DNA of 64,000 nucleotides from Micromonospora sp. NBC_01813 (GCF_035917335.1 NZ_CP109067.1:1614501-1678500); one strand, 5' to 3'; counted from the first letter of the stretch, positions 33,907 through 43,695 are shown. Notes: generated by a model from the sequence alone, not told the origin. Translations and numbers: made by a program.

Positions 33907-36690
33907 TCAGCCGACGATATGGAAAGCGAGCACCCCACGCTGCAACGCGGTCACCGCCTGTGCCGCGGTCTTCGCCAGCTGCGGTGAGCTGCCCCGCGCC
34001 TGGGCCAGCTGTCCGAGCATGTCGGCGACCTGACGTGCCCACCGGACGAAGTCCCCCGCCGGCATCTCCCCGTCCAGGCTGTCCCCGCTGGCCAGCACCT
34101 TCGCCAGCGGCTCGCCCCGCGCCCACCGGTACACCGGCCAGACGAAGCCCAGATCCGGCTCCCGGGTGGACTCCAGGCCCGCGGCGGCCTCGTCGGCCTC
34201 CAGCCCGGCCCAGATCTGCGTGGTGGCGTCCACCGCCTCGGTGACCGCCCCACGCGGCATCGCCGCCCGCTCGTCGACATCGCGGCGGGCCTCGTACACC
34301 AGCACCGAGACCGCGGCGGCCAGCTCCGCCGGGCTGAGCTTGTCCCAGATCCCCCGACGCAGGCACTCGGCCACCAACAGGTCGGTCTCAGTCCAGATCC
34401 GGGCCAGCATCCGACCCGCATCGGTGACCGTACCCTCGGGCGTCAGATAGCCACGATCGGTGAGTAGCCCGCAGACCCGGTCGAAGGTCCGGGTCAACGA
34501 TCCGGTACGCCCCGACACCCGGGCCCGCAGTTCGTCGGTGTCGCGGGCGAGCCGGCGGCGACGTTCCGCCCAACGGGCGTGTTCCTCCCGGTCCGGGCAG
34601 CTGTGGCAGGGGTGCCGGCGCAGCTCGGCCCGCAACTGTTCGACCCGGTCGTCCGCCCCGTCACCGCCCCCACGGGCCTTGCGGCGGCCGCCATGACGGT
34701 CCAGCCCGGTGCCGGCCACCGCGGCCGCGAGATCCCGGCGGGCCGCCGTGGACCGGTGATTGAAGTTCTTGGGCACCCGCACCCGGGCCAGCACCTCGGC
34801 CGGCGAGGTGAAATCACTGGCCGCGACCCGGCCCGCCCACCGGTCCTGAGTCAGCACCAGCGGCCGAGGCTCGCCGAACCCACTCGTACTCGGGTCCAGG
34901 ACCACCGCCAGCCCGGCACGCCGGCCCGAAGGCACCCGGATCACGTCACCGACCCGCAACCGCTCCAGCGATTCGGCCGCCGCCGCCCGCCGCTGATGCT
35001 GGCTGCGGCGGGCCACCTCCCGCTCCCGGTCGGCGATCGCCATCCGCAGGTCGAAGTACTCGTCGAAGTCGCCCAGGTGGCAGCTCACCTCGACGCCGTA
35101 CGTCTCCATGGTCTCGGTGTTGTGCTGCACCTGCCGCGCCAGGCCGACCACCGACCGGTCCGCCTGGAACTGGGCGAACGACGACTCCAGCAGTTCACGG
35201 GCGGCGTCCGCGCCGACCGAGCCGACCAGGTTGACCGCCATGTTGTACGACGGGCGGAAACTCGACCGCAGCGGGTAGGTACGGGTCGATGCCAGGCCGG
35301 CGACCTGGCGCGGGTCGACCTCCGGTGACCAGACCACCACCGCGTGGCCTTCCACGTCGATGCCGCGCCGACCGGCCCGCCCGGTGAGCTGGGTGTACTC
35401 GCCCGGCGTCAGATCGACGTGCGCTTCGCCGTTGTACTTGACCAGCCGCTCCAGCACCACGCACCGGGCCGGCATGTTGATCCCCAGCGCGAGCGTCTCG
35501 GTGGCGAACACCGCCTTGATCAGGCCCCGGACGAACAGATCCTCGACGACCTCCTTGAACGCCGGCAACATGCCGGCGTGGTGCGCCGCCAGCCCTCGCT
35601 CCAGACCCTCGAGCCAGCCCCAGTAGCCCAGCACCGACAGGTCCTCCGCCGGTAGGCTGGCCAGCCTCGACTCCGCCACCCGACGGATCTCGACGCGCTC
35701 CTCCGGGGTGGTCAACCGCAGCCCGGCCGCCAGGCACTGCGCGACGGCGGCGTCACAACCGGCCCGGCTGAACACGAACACGATCGCCGGCAGCAGCCCG
35801 TCACGGTCGAGCCGCTCGATCACGTCGGCCCGCGCCGGTGGCCGCCAGCGCGGACCACGACCGCCGGACCGGCCCCAACCGGGCCCCTGCGTACGGCCGT
35901 CGCCGAGCTCCAGCCGCCGCAGCATCTCCCGGCTGTACCGCAGCAGCTCAGGATGTACGTCGTGCTTACGGGCCGCGTCGGCGTCGTGGAACAGGTCGAA
36001 CATCCGCCGACCCACCAGCATGTGCTGCCACAGGGGCACCGGACGGTGTTCGCTGACCACCACCTCGGTCTCGCCCCGGACGGTCACCAGCCAGTCGGCG
36101 AACTCCTCCGCGTTGGAGACCGTGGCCGACAGCGACACCAGGGTGACCGACGGCGGGAGATGGATGATCACCTCCTCCCAGACCGCACCCCGGAACCGGT
36201 CGGCGAGGTAGTGGACCTCGTCCATCACCACGTACGCGAGCCCGTCGAGGGTGGCCGAGCCGGCGTAGAGCATGTTGCGCAGCACCTCGGTGGTCATCAC
36301 CACCACCGGCGCGTCGCCGTTGATCGCGTTGTCGCCGGTCAGCAGCCCCACCTGGGCGGCGCCGTACCGGGCCACCAGGTCGTGGTACTTCTGGTTGGAC
36401 AACGCCTTGATCGGGGTGGTGTAGAAGCACTTGCGGCGGACACCGTCCGGGATGGGCGATCCGCCGTGCAACGCCAGGTGGACGGCGAACTCACCGACCA
36501 CCGTCTTGCCCGCGCCGGTCGGGGCGCAGACCAGCACACCGCTGCCCCGTTCGAGGGCCTCGCAGGCCGACCGCTGGAAATCGTCCAGATCGAAGCCGAG
36601 ATCGAGGGCGAACTCCCCGAGCGCGGGAAAGGCGGAGGCCTGTGCGGCCCGGCGGCGCGCCGCTGCGTACCGCTCGGCGGGGCTCGACAT
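33907..36690 (-). CDS. helY: Ski2-like DEAD/DEAH-box RNA helicase HelY
   Basis: A 927-residue superfamily 2 helicase. Motif I is CAPTGAGKTVVGEF (~residue 58), motif II VMDEVHYLADRFRG, motif III LSATVSNAEEF, and motif VI QLTGRAGRRGIDVEGH (~440). A Ski2-type long C-terminal region with a DSHCT-like helical end follows. These enzymes unwind structured RNA with ATP. It lies next to the tat and paf genes as in M. tuberculosis (Rv2092c). ATG 36690. Confidence 0.94.
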   Translation of the reverse strand: MSSPAERYAAARRRAAQASAFPALGEFALDLGFDLDDFQRSACEALERGSGVLVCAPTGAGKTVVGEFAVHLALHGGSPIPDGVRRKCFYTTPIKALSNQKYHDLVARYGAAQVGLLTGDNAINGDAPVVVMTTEVLRNMLYAGSATLDGLAYVVMDEVHYLADRFRGAVWEEVIIHLPPSVTLVSLSATVSNAEEFADWLVTVRGETEVVVSEHRPVPLWQHMLVGRRMFDLFHDADAARKHDVHPELLRYSREMLRRLELGDGRTQGPGWGRSGGRGPRWRPPARADVIERLDRDGLLPAIVFVFSRAGCDAAVAQCLAAGLRLTTPEERVEIRRVAESRLASLPAEDLSVLGYWGWLEGLERGLAAHHAGMLPAFKEVVEDLFVRGLIKAVFATETLALGINMPARCVVLERLVKYNGEAHVDLTPGEYTQLTGRAGRRGIDVEGHAVVVWSPEVDPRQVAGLASTRTYPLRSSFRPSYNMAVNLVGSVGADAARELLESSFAQFQADRSVVGLARQVQHNTETMETYGVEVSCHLGDFDEYFDLRMAIADREREVARRSQHQRRAAAAESLERLRVGDVIRVPSGRRAGLAVVLDPSTSGFGEPRPLVLTQDRWAGRVAASDFTSPAEVLARVRVPKNFNHRSTAARRDLAAAVAGTGLDRHGGRRKARGGGDGADDRVEQLRAELRRHPCHSCPDREEHARWAERRRRLARDTDELRARVSGRTGSLTRTFDRVCGLLTDRGYLTPEGTVTDAGRMLARIWTETDLLVAECLRRGIWDKLSPAELAAAVSVLVYEARRDVDERAAMPRGAVTEAVDATTQIWAGLEADEAAAGLESTREPDLGFVWPVYRWARGEPLAKVLASGDSLDGEMPAGDFVRWARQVADMLGQLAQARGSSPQLAKTAAQAVTALQRGVLAFHIVG

Positions 36691-36763
36691 ACCGCAAGAT
36701 TAATCACAGCCGGCCGGTTACGTCCCACTCAGGGCAACCCGCAGGGCCGCAAGCCCGGCTCGG

Positions 36764-36769
36764 TAGGGT
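36764..36769 (+). promoter_or_regulatory. -10 element (TAGGGT) for a leaderless HAD mRNA
   Basis: TAGGGT ends 6 nt before GTG 36776. No ribosome-binding site is evident. Confidence 0.4.
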
Positions 36770-36775
36770 GCATGC

Positions 36776-37507
36776 GTGCACGAACCACCCGACCGGCCCC
36801 GGCGCCGCCCCGTCGAGGCCGTGCTGTTCGACTTCCACGGCACCCTCGCCCAGGTGGAGGATTCCGTCCGGTGGGTGACCCGCAGTGCCGAGGCGTGCGG
36901 TGTCACCCTCGACCGGGGCCGGGCCACCGTGCTCGCCGACCGGCTGCTGACCGCCGGCCGGGCCGGCGGCCCGCCGCCCAACCGGGTGCCGCCGCCCTTG
37001 GCCGAGGTGTGGGCCGACCGCGACCTGTACCCCGGTGCGCACCGGGCGGCGTACACCGGGCTGGCGGCGACCGTCGACAGCGGCGTGACCGGGCTGGCCG
37101 ACGCCCTCTACGAGCGGCTGCTCGACCCCGACGGCTGGCTGCCGTACGCGGACACCGCCGCGACGTTGCGGACCCTTCACGCCGCCGGGGTGCCGGTGGC
37201 GGTGGTCAGCAACGTCGGCTTCGACATCCGGCCGCACTTCGCGGCCTGGGGGTTGGCCGACCTGGTCGACGCCTGGGCGCTGTCGTACGAGGTCGGCCGC
37301 TGCAAGCCCGACCCGGCGATCTTCCTGCGCGCCTGCGGGATGCTGCGGGCCGACCCGGAACGCACCCTGATGGTCGGCGACACCCCGGCCGACGCCGGCG
37401 CGGTACGGGCGGGATGCGCGACGCTGGTGCTGCCGGCAGCCGACGCCGGTCGGGCCAACGGCCTAGCCGCCGTGCTCGACCTGGCCACCGGAGGGCCCGA
37501 AGCCTGA
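36776..37507 (+). CDS. HAD family hydrolase
   Basis: A 243-residue HAD-IA phosphatase. Motif I is VLFDFHGTLAQ, in which the second acidic position is His instead of the usual Asp. Motif II is VAVVSNVGFD, the motif III Lys is in GRCKPDPAIFLRA, and motif IV is TLMVGDTPADAGA. The helical cap spans ~residues 35-115. DxH variants occur in phosphatases and dehalogenase-like members. The substrate is unknown. Divergent from helY. Confidence 0.85.
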   Translation: MHEPPDRPRRRPVEAVLFDFHGTLAQVEDSVRWVTRSAEACGVTLDRGRATVLADRLLTAGRAGGPPPNRVPPPLAEVWADRDLYPGAHRAAYTGLAATVDSGVTGLADALYERLLDPDGWLPYADTAATLRTLHAAGVPVAVVSNVGFDIRPHFAAWGLADLVDAWALSYEVGRCKPDPAIFLRACGMLRADPERTLMVGDTPADAGAVRAGCATLVLPAADAGRANGLAAVLDLATGGPEA

Positions 37508-37547
37508 CCGGCTGGCGCAGCCCGGGTCGCCGCCGATCCGCCACAGG

Positions 37548-38474
37548 TCAGCGCAGCAGCCGCAGCGCCCCCGGCACAGCGGTGACCGTCATCGGCAACG
37601 GCCCCAGCCGTTCCCCGTCCGCGTAGCCGACAACCCCGGCCGCGTCGAGGATGACCTGGCGGGCGCGGTAGCTGTGCACCAGCGGATGGTCGACGTGACT
37701 GCCCCGGTAGACCTGCGGCTTGATCCGGATCAGGGTGCCGCGCCCGACCGGGCCGGCGACCACCACGTCGAGCAGCCCGTCCGTCGGATCCGCCGCCGGG
37801 CAGATCCGCATCCCACCGCCGTAGCTGGCGCAGTTGCCGACCGCGACCAGCACCGCGTCGAGATCGTGCGGTTCGCCGTCGAGCGTCACGCGGTAGCGGC
37901 GGGCCCGCAGTCGGGCCAGCTCGATCAGGATGGCGAGGTCGTAGCGGCGCGGGCCGGACGGCCACCGCATCCGGTTGGCGCGCTCGTTGACGATCGCGTC
38001 GAACCCGGCGGCCAACACCGCGCCGTACCAGTGGTCCGGCCGGTCCGCAGCACTGACCCGCGCCAGATCGACCCGATGCTCCCGGCCGGCGTGCAGTGCG
38101 GCGGCGATCAGCGTCGCCGCCGCGATCGGATCGGTTGGGAAGCCGGTGGCGGCGGCGAAGTCGTTGCCGGTGCCCGCCGGCACTGGCCCCAGCGGGACAC
38201 CCGTGCCGGCCAGGGCCTGCAGTGCCGCGTGCACGGTGCCGTCGCCGCCGACGGTGACCAGTGCCGCCGCCCCGCCGGCCACCGCGGCCCGGCAGGCGTC
38301 CGACGCCTCGGCCGCACTGCTCGCGGAGAGCACATGCACCGGGCGGCCGGTGCCGGCGAGTAGGTCACACACCGTCGGCAGCAGTCCGGCGTGCCGGCCC
38401 CGGCCGGCCACCGCATTCGCCAGCACCGCGACCGCACCGGTCGGGACTCCGGCCGGTGCGGTCGAGCCGGTCAC
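37548..38474 (-). CDS. Diacylglycerol kinase-like lipid kinase (DAGK catalytic domain)
   Basis: A 308-residue protein: AVLANAVAGRGRHAGLLP (N-terminal nucleotide region), VTVGGDGTVHAALQALAGTG (GGDGT ATP motif), VPAGTGNDFAAATG, and a C-terminal beta-sandwich with NCASYGGGMRICPAADPTDG and DVVVAGP. It probably phosphorylates diacylglycerol or a related lipid at the membrane. Start GTG 38474 overlaps the tatC stop (GTGA), so it is co-translated with the Tat genes. Confidence 0.9.
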   Translation of the reverse strand: MTGSTAPAGVPTGAVAVLANAVAGRGRHAGLLPTVCDLLAGTGRPVHVLSASSAAEASDACRAAVAGGAAALVTVGGDGTVHAALQALAGTGVPLGPVPAGTGNDFAAATGFPTDPIAAATLIAAALHAGREHRVDLARVSAADRPDHWYGAVLAAGFDAIVNERANRMRWPSGPRRYDLAILIELARLRARRYRVTLDGEPHDLDAVLVAVGNCASYGGGMRICPAADPTDGLLDVVVAGPVGRGTLIRIKPQVYRGSHVDHPLVHSYRARQVILDAAGVVGYADGERLGPLPMTVTAVPGALRLLR

Positions 38475-39430
38475 GTCATGTCGTCGTAGCGACGCTCGAT
38501 CGGCAACGGCTTCGGCACCGGTTGCGTCGGCACGATCGGAGCAGGTGTCTCGGTGCGGTCCGCGACCGACACCGGCTGCAGGTCGTCGTCCAGCGGCGAC
38601 GCCTCGTCGTCGTCGACCCCGGCGTACATCTCCTTGCCCCGGCCCCGGCGCTTGTCGTTGAGGAACGCCACCCCGACCGCGACGAAGTACAGCAGCGCCA
38701 GACACCCGGCCAGCAGCGTCATCCCGAACGGACCCGGGTCCGGCGTGGCGATGGCCGCGAACGCGAAGCAGATGAACACGACCACCCGCCACCAGCCGAG
38801 CAGTTGGCGGGCACTGACCACACCGGTGAAGTTGAGCATCAACAGCACCAACGGGAACTCGAACGCCACCCCGAACAGCAGGAGCATCGTCGTCACGAAC
38901 GAGATGTAGCGGGTCACCTCGAGTTGGGTGGACAGCCCGGTGACACCCATCTCGAGCAGGAACGCCAGGCCCTTGTCGACCACGAAGTAGGCCAGTGCCG
39001 CGCCGGCGACGAACAACGGCGCCGCGATCGAGACGAAGACGTAGGCCCACTTGCGTTCGTGGCGGTGCAACCCGGGTGCGATGAAGGCCCAGAGCTGGTA
39101 GAGCCAGACCGGGCCACCGACGATCAGGCCGATCCAGAGCGCCAGCTTCAGCTTGAGAACGAGACCGTCCGCCGGCGACAGCTGTAGGAAGTCCCGGCAG
39201 CTGCCGTCCGCGGTCACCTCGCCGGTGCCGGGCAGCTTGCAGTACGGCTGCTTGAGCAGGTGGTACGCCGGATCCGCCAGGAAGTAGCCGACGATCAGAC
39301 CGAATACGATCGCCAGCGCGGCCCAGAACAGCCGGGTACGCAGCTCACGGAAGTGCTCGATCAGCGTCATCGAGCCGTCGGAGGCGCGGTCGAACTTGCT
39401 CGGACCGCGCCGGCGCAGGGCGAAGCCCAC
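38471..39430 (-). CDS. tatC: Sec-independent protein translocase TatC
   Basis: A 319-residue protein with six membrane segments and the TatC signature SMTLIEHFRELRTRLFWAAL at the N-terminus, including the conserved Glu used in twin-arginine recognition, plus FEFPLVLLMLNFTG and YKxP-like loops. A hydrophilic, acidic C-terminal tail of ~60 residues is typical of actinobacterial TatC. It forms the receptor of the Tat export system with TatA encoded 18 bp upstream. Confidence 0.96.
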   Translation of the reverse strand: MGFALRRRGPSKFDRASDGSMTLIEHFRELRTRLFWAALAIVFGLIVGYFLADPAYHLLKQPYCKLPGTGEVTADGSCRDFLQLSPADGLVLKLKLALWIGLIVGGPVWLYQLWAFIAPGLHRHERKWAYVFVSIAAPLFVAGAALAYFVVDKGLAFLLEMGVTGLSTQLEVTRYISFVTTMLLLFGVAFEFPLVLLMLNFTGVVSARQLLGWWRVVVFICFAFAAIATPDPGPFGMTLLAGCLALLYFVAVGVAFLNDKRRGRGKEMYAGVDDDEASPLDDDLQPVSVADRTETPAPIVPTQPVPKPLPIERRYDDMT

Positions 39431-39448
39431 CGGAAGCGACCTCTCCGG

Positions 39449-39745
39449 TCAGTTCGCGTCGCGGACGCGCTGCGGCTGCTCGGCAGCCGCAGGTGGCTGG
39501 TAGCCGGGCTGGTGCACGCTGGTCGGCTCGATGATCGGCTCGGCCTGGTACGGCGCGCGGCCGTGCTGGGCGTCGGCCTTCTCGGCGAGGTCCTTGTCGT
39601 CGTCGGCCAGGCTCTTGGTCTCGGCCTTGATGATCCGCAGGGAACGGCCGAGTGACCGCGCCGCGTCCGGCAGCCGCTTGGCGCCGAACAGCAGGATCAG
39701 CACGACCACGAGGACGGCGATGTGCCACGGTCGCAGGGCATGCAT
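39449..39745 (-). CDS. tatA: Sec-independent protein translocase TatA
   Basis: A 98-residue protein: one N-terminal membrane helix ([20 protein letters not shown]), the FGAKRLP hinge, an amphipathic helix ([19 protein letters not shown]) and a charged, Pro/Gln-rich tail. This is the pore-forming subunit of the Tat pathway. tatA precedes tatC in the same operon. The 206-bp gap upstream (39746-39951) contains only a weak dyad (CCAGA-TCTGG near 39816) and presumably the promoter. Confidence 0.95.
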   Translation of the reverse strand: MHALRPWHIAVLVVVLILLFGAKRLPDAARSLGRSLRIIKAETKSLADDDKDLAEKADAQHGRAPYQAEPIIEPTSVHQPGYQPPAAAEQPQRVRDAN

Positions 39746-39951
39746 GGCATAGCTCCAGTCGGTGCGTCGGGTGGTGACCTGCCCATCGTACGTGCGTTCG
39801 CTGGGTCCGCCACCTGCCAGACCGGGTCAATCTGGCCTGGTCGGTGCAGTCTCAACCACGATCAACTGACCCGTCAACCACGCGGGTCCCGCCACTTCGG
39901 TCCTGGTGGACCGCACTGGCTGAACAGGCCAGGTCGGCATGGGCCGCGAGG

Positions 39952-40200
39952 TCAGCCCGGGCGGCCCGGGCGGGCGAGGGTACGGCGACGCTCGCCCTCG
40001 GCCAGGCTGCGTTCCAACGCCTCCACCCGCGACTGCAGCCGCTGCGCCTGCGTCGCCAACGCCTCCACCTGCACCTGCCGGCGCTGCAGCGCCAAGACCG
40101 CCCGGCGCAGGGCCGGCAGGCGCACCAGCACCGCACGGACCGCCAGGACGAGGACCAGCAGGGCGCACCCCACCACGGCGAGGAGGATCCAGGTCAGCAT
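39952..40200 (-). CDS. Small membrane-anchored coiled-coil protein, unknown function
   Basis: An 82-residue protein with an N-terminal membrane helix (residues 3-27, LTWILLAVVGCALLVLVLAV) and a Gln/Leu/Arg-rich amphipathic helix (residues 30-72) that may form a coiled coil, then a basic end. It lies 9 bp after pafC and upstream of tatA on the same strand. No family recognised; the size and layout vaguely recall TatB- or FtsB-like small bitopic proteins, but no such motif is visible. Confidence 0.6.
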   Translation of the reverse strand: MLTWILLAVVGCALLVLVLAVRAVLVRLPALRRAVLALQRRQVQVEALATQAQRLQSRVEALERSLAEGERRRTLARPGRPG

Positions 40201-40209
40201 CCGAGCAGA

Positions 40210-41214
40210 CTAGCCGGAACCGGACGGACCCGCTGGTGTGGCGGTCGGGACCGCGTACGCCGCCAACGCCGCCGCCGCCGCGTCATGGACCTCGGCGACC
40301 AACTCGGCCGGGGCGACGACGGTCGCCTCCGGGCCAAGGCCGAGCACGAACCGCCGAGCCCAGGCCAGATCCGTCACCCGCAGGGTGACCAGCCACTCGC
40401 CGTTCGGTTCGGGGCGGACCTCGTCACACGGGTAGTACTCGGTGATCCACCGACCACCGCGACCTATCCGCAGGGTGACCGCCGGCAGGTCCGGGGTGGG
40501 CTGGAAGGCCGCTTCCCGAGGTTCGTGCCGGGTCGCCTGCGCAGGCACGACAGCGGCCTCGTCCAGCTCGACCATGGCGTCGATCCGGTCGGCCCGGAAC
40601 AACCGGACCGCTTCGGCCCGTCGGCACCATGCCTCCAGGTAGCCCCGGCCACCGATCATCAACACCCGGATCGGGTCGACGACCCGCTCGGAGGTCTCGT
40701 CGCGGGCAGCCGTGTAGTAGGTGATCCGCACCGCCCGACCACTCTGCGTCGCCGCCCGCAGCCCGTCCAGGCGACCCACATCGCCGGGCAGCCCCACCGC
40801 GACCGGCGTGCCGGCCACCTCCCCCGCCGCGTCCTCGATCTTGGCCAGCGCCCGCTCGACGGCGTCACGGCTGGCCAGGCCCGGCGTCTCGGCGAGCATC
40901 CGCAACGCCACCACCAGCGCCAGCGCCTCGTCCGGGGTGAGCCGCAGTGGCCGGTCGATCCCGGCGTCGTAGGTGATGGTCACCCGATCACCGTCGAACG
41001 CCATGTCGATCAGGTCACCCGGCCCGTAACCGGGCAGGCCGCACACCCACAGCAGTTCCAGATCCTCCCGCAGCTGACGGCCGGTCGTGCCCAGGTCCGC
41101 GGCGGCCTGGGCGATCTCCACGCCCGGTCGGGCGAGCAGGTACGGCACCAGGTTCAGCAGCCGGGCGAGCCGGTCGGCTGACGTCCGGGACCCGGTCGAC
41201 TTCGTCGTGGTCAC
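40210..41214 (-). CDS. pafC: WYL-domain transcriptional regulator PafC
   Basis: A 334-residue protein with an N-terminal HTH (ARLLNLVPYLLARPGVEIAQ, then AAADLGTTGRQLREDLELL), a central WYL sandwich and a C-terminal WCX region (EWLVTLRVTDLAWARRFVLG). PafC pairs with PafB to activate DNA-damage genes independently of LexA in actinobacteria. Its start overlaps the pafB stop by 4 bp, consistent with an obligate heterodimer. Confidence 0.92.
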   Translation of the reverse strand: MTTTKSTGSRTSADRLARLLNLVPYLLARPGVEIAQAAADLGTTGRQLREDLELLWVCGLPGYGPGDLIDMAFDGDRVTITYDAGIDRPLRLTPDEALALVVALRMLAETPGLASRDAVERALAKIEDAAGEVAGTPVAVGLPGDVGRLDGLRAATQSGRAVRITYYTAARDETSERVVDPIRVLMIGGRGYLEAWCRRAEAVRLFRADRIDAMVELDEAAVVPAQATRHEPREAAFQPTPDLPAVTLRIGRGGRWITEYYPCDEVRPEPNGEWLVTLRVTDLAWARRFVLGLGPEATVVAPAELVAEVHDAAAAALAAYAVPTATPAGPSGSG

Positions 41215-42212
41215 GCGGGCGCCTCCGGTTCGTGTGCCGCGGCTTCGTGTGCCGCGACGATTTCCTTCAGCCGTTGGATCACCAGCTCGCGTACCTCCGG
41301 CGGGTCGAGCACCCGCACGTCCGCGCCGTAGCCGGCCAGCTGCGCGGCCAGGCCTTCCGCCTCGGCGTACCGCAGGGTCAGCCGGTCCCCGTCCGGGCCG
41401 GTGACGCAGTCCTGGGCCGAACGGCGCAGCCCCGCGGCCCGGCCCGGCCGGGCCAGCACGGTGGCCAGGCCGGTGCGCTCGACCGGACCGGACCAGCGCG
41501 CGACGTGACTCAGCAGGTCGACGTCGGCAGGGGGGCTGTAGTCACCGGGGCGGCCGGTGAGGCGCACCGGGCCGACCACCCTGGACAACCGGAAACACCG
41601 GGTCGCCTGCCGGTCCCGGTCGTGCCCGACGACGTACCAGCGGCCCCGCCAGCAGGCCACCCCCCAGGGCTGCACCCGGCGGTGGGTGGGCGCGTCGCCG
41701 CTGGGCACCCGGTAGTCGAAGCTGACCGGCCGGCGGTCGCGGGCGGCGGCGGTCAGCGCGGCGAACGCCGGGTCGACGGTCACCACCGGCTCCACCCCGA
41801 GGGTGGCGTGCGGATCCACGTCGACGCCGGCGGCACGCAGCTTGGCCAGCCCGGACGACGCGGCGGCGGCCAGGCCGGCGTGCTGCCACAGCCGGGCGGC
41901 GATCCCGACCGCGGCGGCCTCCTGCGGCTCCAGCGGAATGTCAGGCAGCGCGTACTCGCGGCGGGCGATCCGGTAGCCGGGCTCGCTGTCGAAGGCGCTG
42001 GCCGTGCCGGTCTCCAGCGGTACGCCGAGTTCCCGCAGCTCAGCCTTGTCGCGTTCGAACTTGCGCTGGAACGCTTCGTGGTCACGGCCGTCGGTAGGGT
42101 CGTGTTCATAGCCGGGTACGGTCGCGGCGATCTGCGCGGCGGTCAGGAACCGCCGCGTCGACAACAGGCAGATCACCAGATTGACCAGGCGCTCGGTCCG
42201 GTTGCGGGACAC
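41211..42212 (-). CDS. pafB: WYL-domain transcriptional regulator PafB
   Basis: A 333-residue protein starting SRNRTERLVNLVICLLSTRR, with the HTH, the characteristic FERDKAELRELGVPLETG segment, and the WYL core containing the region VQPWGVACWRGRWYVVGHD. PafB and PafC form a heterodimeric activator of the mycobacterial-type DNA-damage response. In many actinobacteria pafB directly follows pafA; here DUF3866 and a small membrane-protein gene intervene. First gene of the pafB-pafC pair, divergent from DUF3866. Confidence 0.92.
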   Translation of the reverse strand: MSRNRTERLVNLVICLLSTRRFLTAAQIAATVPGYEHDPTDGRDHEAFQRKFERDKAELRELGVPLETGTASAFDSEPGYRIARREYALPDIPLEPQEAAAVGIAARLWQHAGLAAAASSGLAKLRAAGVDVDPHATLGVEPVVTVDPAFAALTAAARDRRPVSFDYRVPSGDAPTHRRVQPWGVACWRGRWYVVGHDRDRQATRCFRLSRVVGPVRLTGRPGDYSPPADVDLLSHVARWSGPVERTGLATVLARPGRAAGLRRSAQDCVTGPDGDRLTLRYAEAEGLAAQLAGYGADVRVLDPPEVRELVIQRLKEIVAAHEAAAHEPEAPA

Positions 42213-42278
42213 GGCACGACGCTAGCAGTGTCGGCGCGACACCGGCCGCCCGCCCGGCTGGCGTCGCGCCGGGTTGGT

Positions 42279-42284
42279 TACCGT
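42279..42284 (+). promoter_or_regulatory. -10 element (TACCGT) for a leaderless DUF3866 mRNA
   Basis: TACCGT ends 7 nt before ATG 42292, with no ribosome site between. Confidence 0.4.
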
Positions 42285-42291
42285 GCCCGGC

Positions 42292-43401
42292 ATGGTGCGA
42301 TGGCGTAGTGGCACGGTGACCGGAATCCGGCGACGCTGGCGGGACGCGGTCGAGTTGGACGTCGCGATCGACGACGGGCCGACCCGGGCGCTGGCCTATC
42401 CGCGACTCGTCGGCGAACCCGAGCCCGGCGACCGGGTGCTGCTCAACATCGGAGCGCTGCTGATGGGGTTGGGCACCGGCGGGTACGCGCTGGTGGTGGC
42501 GATCCCGGACCGGCTACCGGTCGACCCGCCGGGCGGCACCGACCGCGACGGCGGGCACCTGGTGAAGGCGCGCTACACCCCGCTGCAGGCCATCGTCTGC
42601 GGGGTCGACGAGGAGGCCTCGCCGCACCGGCGGGTACTCGCCGAGGCCGAGGACCTGGCCGGCATGCCGGTGGTCACCGCCGACCTGCACTCGGCGCTGC
42701 CGGCGATCGTCGTCGGGGCGCTCGCCGACCGGCCCGGGCTGCGGATCGCGTACGTGATGACCGACGGTGGCGCGCTGCCGGCCGGATTCTCCCGCACGCT
42801 CGCCGGACTGTCCGCGACGCTGGTGGGCACGGTCACCGTCGGGCAGTGTTTCGGCGGCGATCTGGAGGCCACCACCACCCACAGCGGACTACTGGCGGCC
42901 CGGCACGTGTTGCACGCCGACGTGACCGTGGTCTGCCAGGGCCCCGGGAACCTGGGCACCGGCACCCGGTGGGGATTCTCCGGCGTCGCGGTGGGTGAGG
43001 CGGTCAACGCCGCCGCGGTACTCGGCGGCCGACCGATCGGCGCGCTACGGATCTCCGCCGCCGACCCACGGCCCCGGCACCGCGGCGTCTCGCACCACAG
43101 CGTGACCGCGTACGGCCGGGTGGCGCTGACACCGGCCGACCTGGTGGTGCCGACGGAGCTGCCGGCGCAGATCGCCGCCGAGGTCGACGCCGCGCTGGCG
43201 GGGCTGGCCGCGCCGATGGGGCGCCACCGGGTGGTACGGGTAGCGACAGACGGCCTGGACGCGGCGCTGCGGGCCAGCCCGGTGCCGCTACGCACGATGG
43301 GCCGGGACCTGGCCGGCGACCACGCCTACTTCATGGCCTGTGCGGCGGCTGGACGCTACGCGGCGACGCTGGTCGACCGGCCGGGCACCCCCGAAGGCTG
43401 A
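42292..43401 (+). CDS. DUF3866 family protein
   Basis: A 369-residue protein matching DUF3866. It has an N-terminal beta-rich part (MVRWRSGTVTGIRRRW), HLVKARYTPLQAIVCGVDE, YVMTDGGALPAGFSRTLAGL, VGQCFGGDLEATTTHSGLLA and CQGPGNLGTGTRWGFSG. The conserved Gly-, His- and Asp-rich loops suggest an enzyme, but no activity is known for the family. It lies between pafB and pafA on the opposite strand. Confidence 0.85.
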   Translation: MVRWRSGTVTGIRRRWRDAVELDVAIDDGPTRALAYPRLVGEPEPGDRVLLNIGALLMGLGTGGYALVVAIPDRLPVDPPGGTDRDGGHLVKARYTPLQAIVCGVDEEASPHRRVLAEAEDLAGMPVVTADLHSALPAIVVGALADRPGLRIAYVMTDGGALPAGFSRTLAGLSATLVGTVTVGQCFGGDLEATTTHSGLLAARHVLHADVTVVCQGPGNLGTGTRWGFSGVAVGEAVNAAAVLGGRPIGALRISAADPRPRHRGVSHHSVTAYGRVALTPADLVVPTELPAQIAAEVDAALAGLAAPMGRHRVVRVATDGLDAALRASPVPLRTMGRDLAGDHAYFMACAAAGRYAATLVDRPGTPEG

Positions 43402-43416
43402 CCGGCCGGCGGCCGG

Positions 43417-43677
43417 TCAGCTGACGATGATCAGGACGGCCCAGGCCGTCAGGATCAGCCCGAGCGCCGCGGCCAGCACCCAGGTCGGCACGGTGTACTC
43501 GCCACGCCGGTTGCGGGCGATCTCCTTGGCGATCCTGGTGCGACGGCGCTCCAGCCAGGTCTCCGACTTCGGAAACGGGCTCCACGGCTGGCCGCCGGGC
43601 CCTTGCTGCCCGGCGGTAGGCGGATCGACACCAGGCTCACCGGTGCGGGCTTCGGGTTCGCGGGAAGAATCAGCCAT
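43417..43677 (-). CDS. Small single-pass membrane protein, unknown function
   Basis: An 86-residue protein: a polar, Pro/Gly-rich N-terminal half (residues 1-35), a basic segment (WLERRRTRIAKEIARNRRG) and one C-terminal membrane helix (VPTWVLAAALGLILTAWAVL). Its placement 18 bp downstream of pafA suggests co-transcription. No family recognised. Confidence 0.65.
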   Translation of the reverse strand: MADSSREPEARTGEPGVDPPTAGQQGPGGQPWSPFPKSETWLERRRTRIAKEIARNRRGEYTVPTWVLAAALGLILTAWAVLIIVS

Positions 43678-43695
43678 AACGCCGCGAGCGTACCG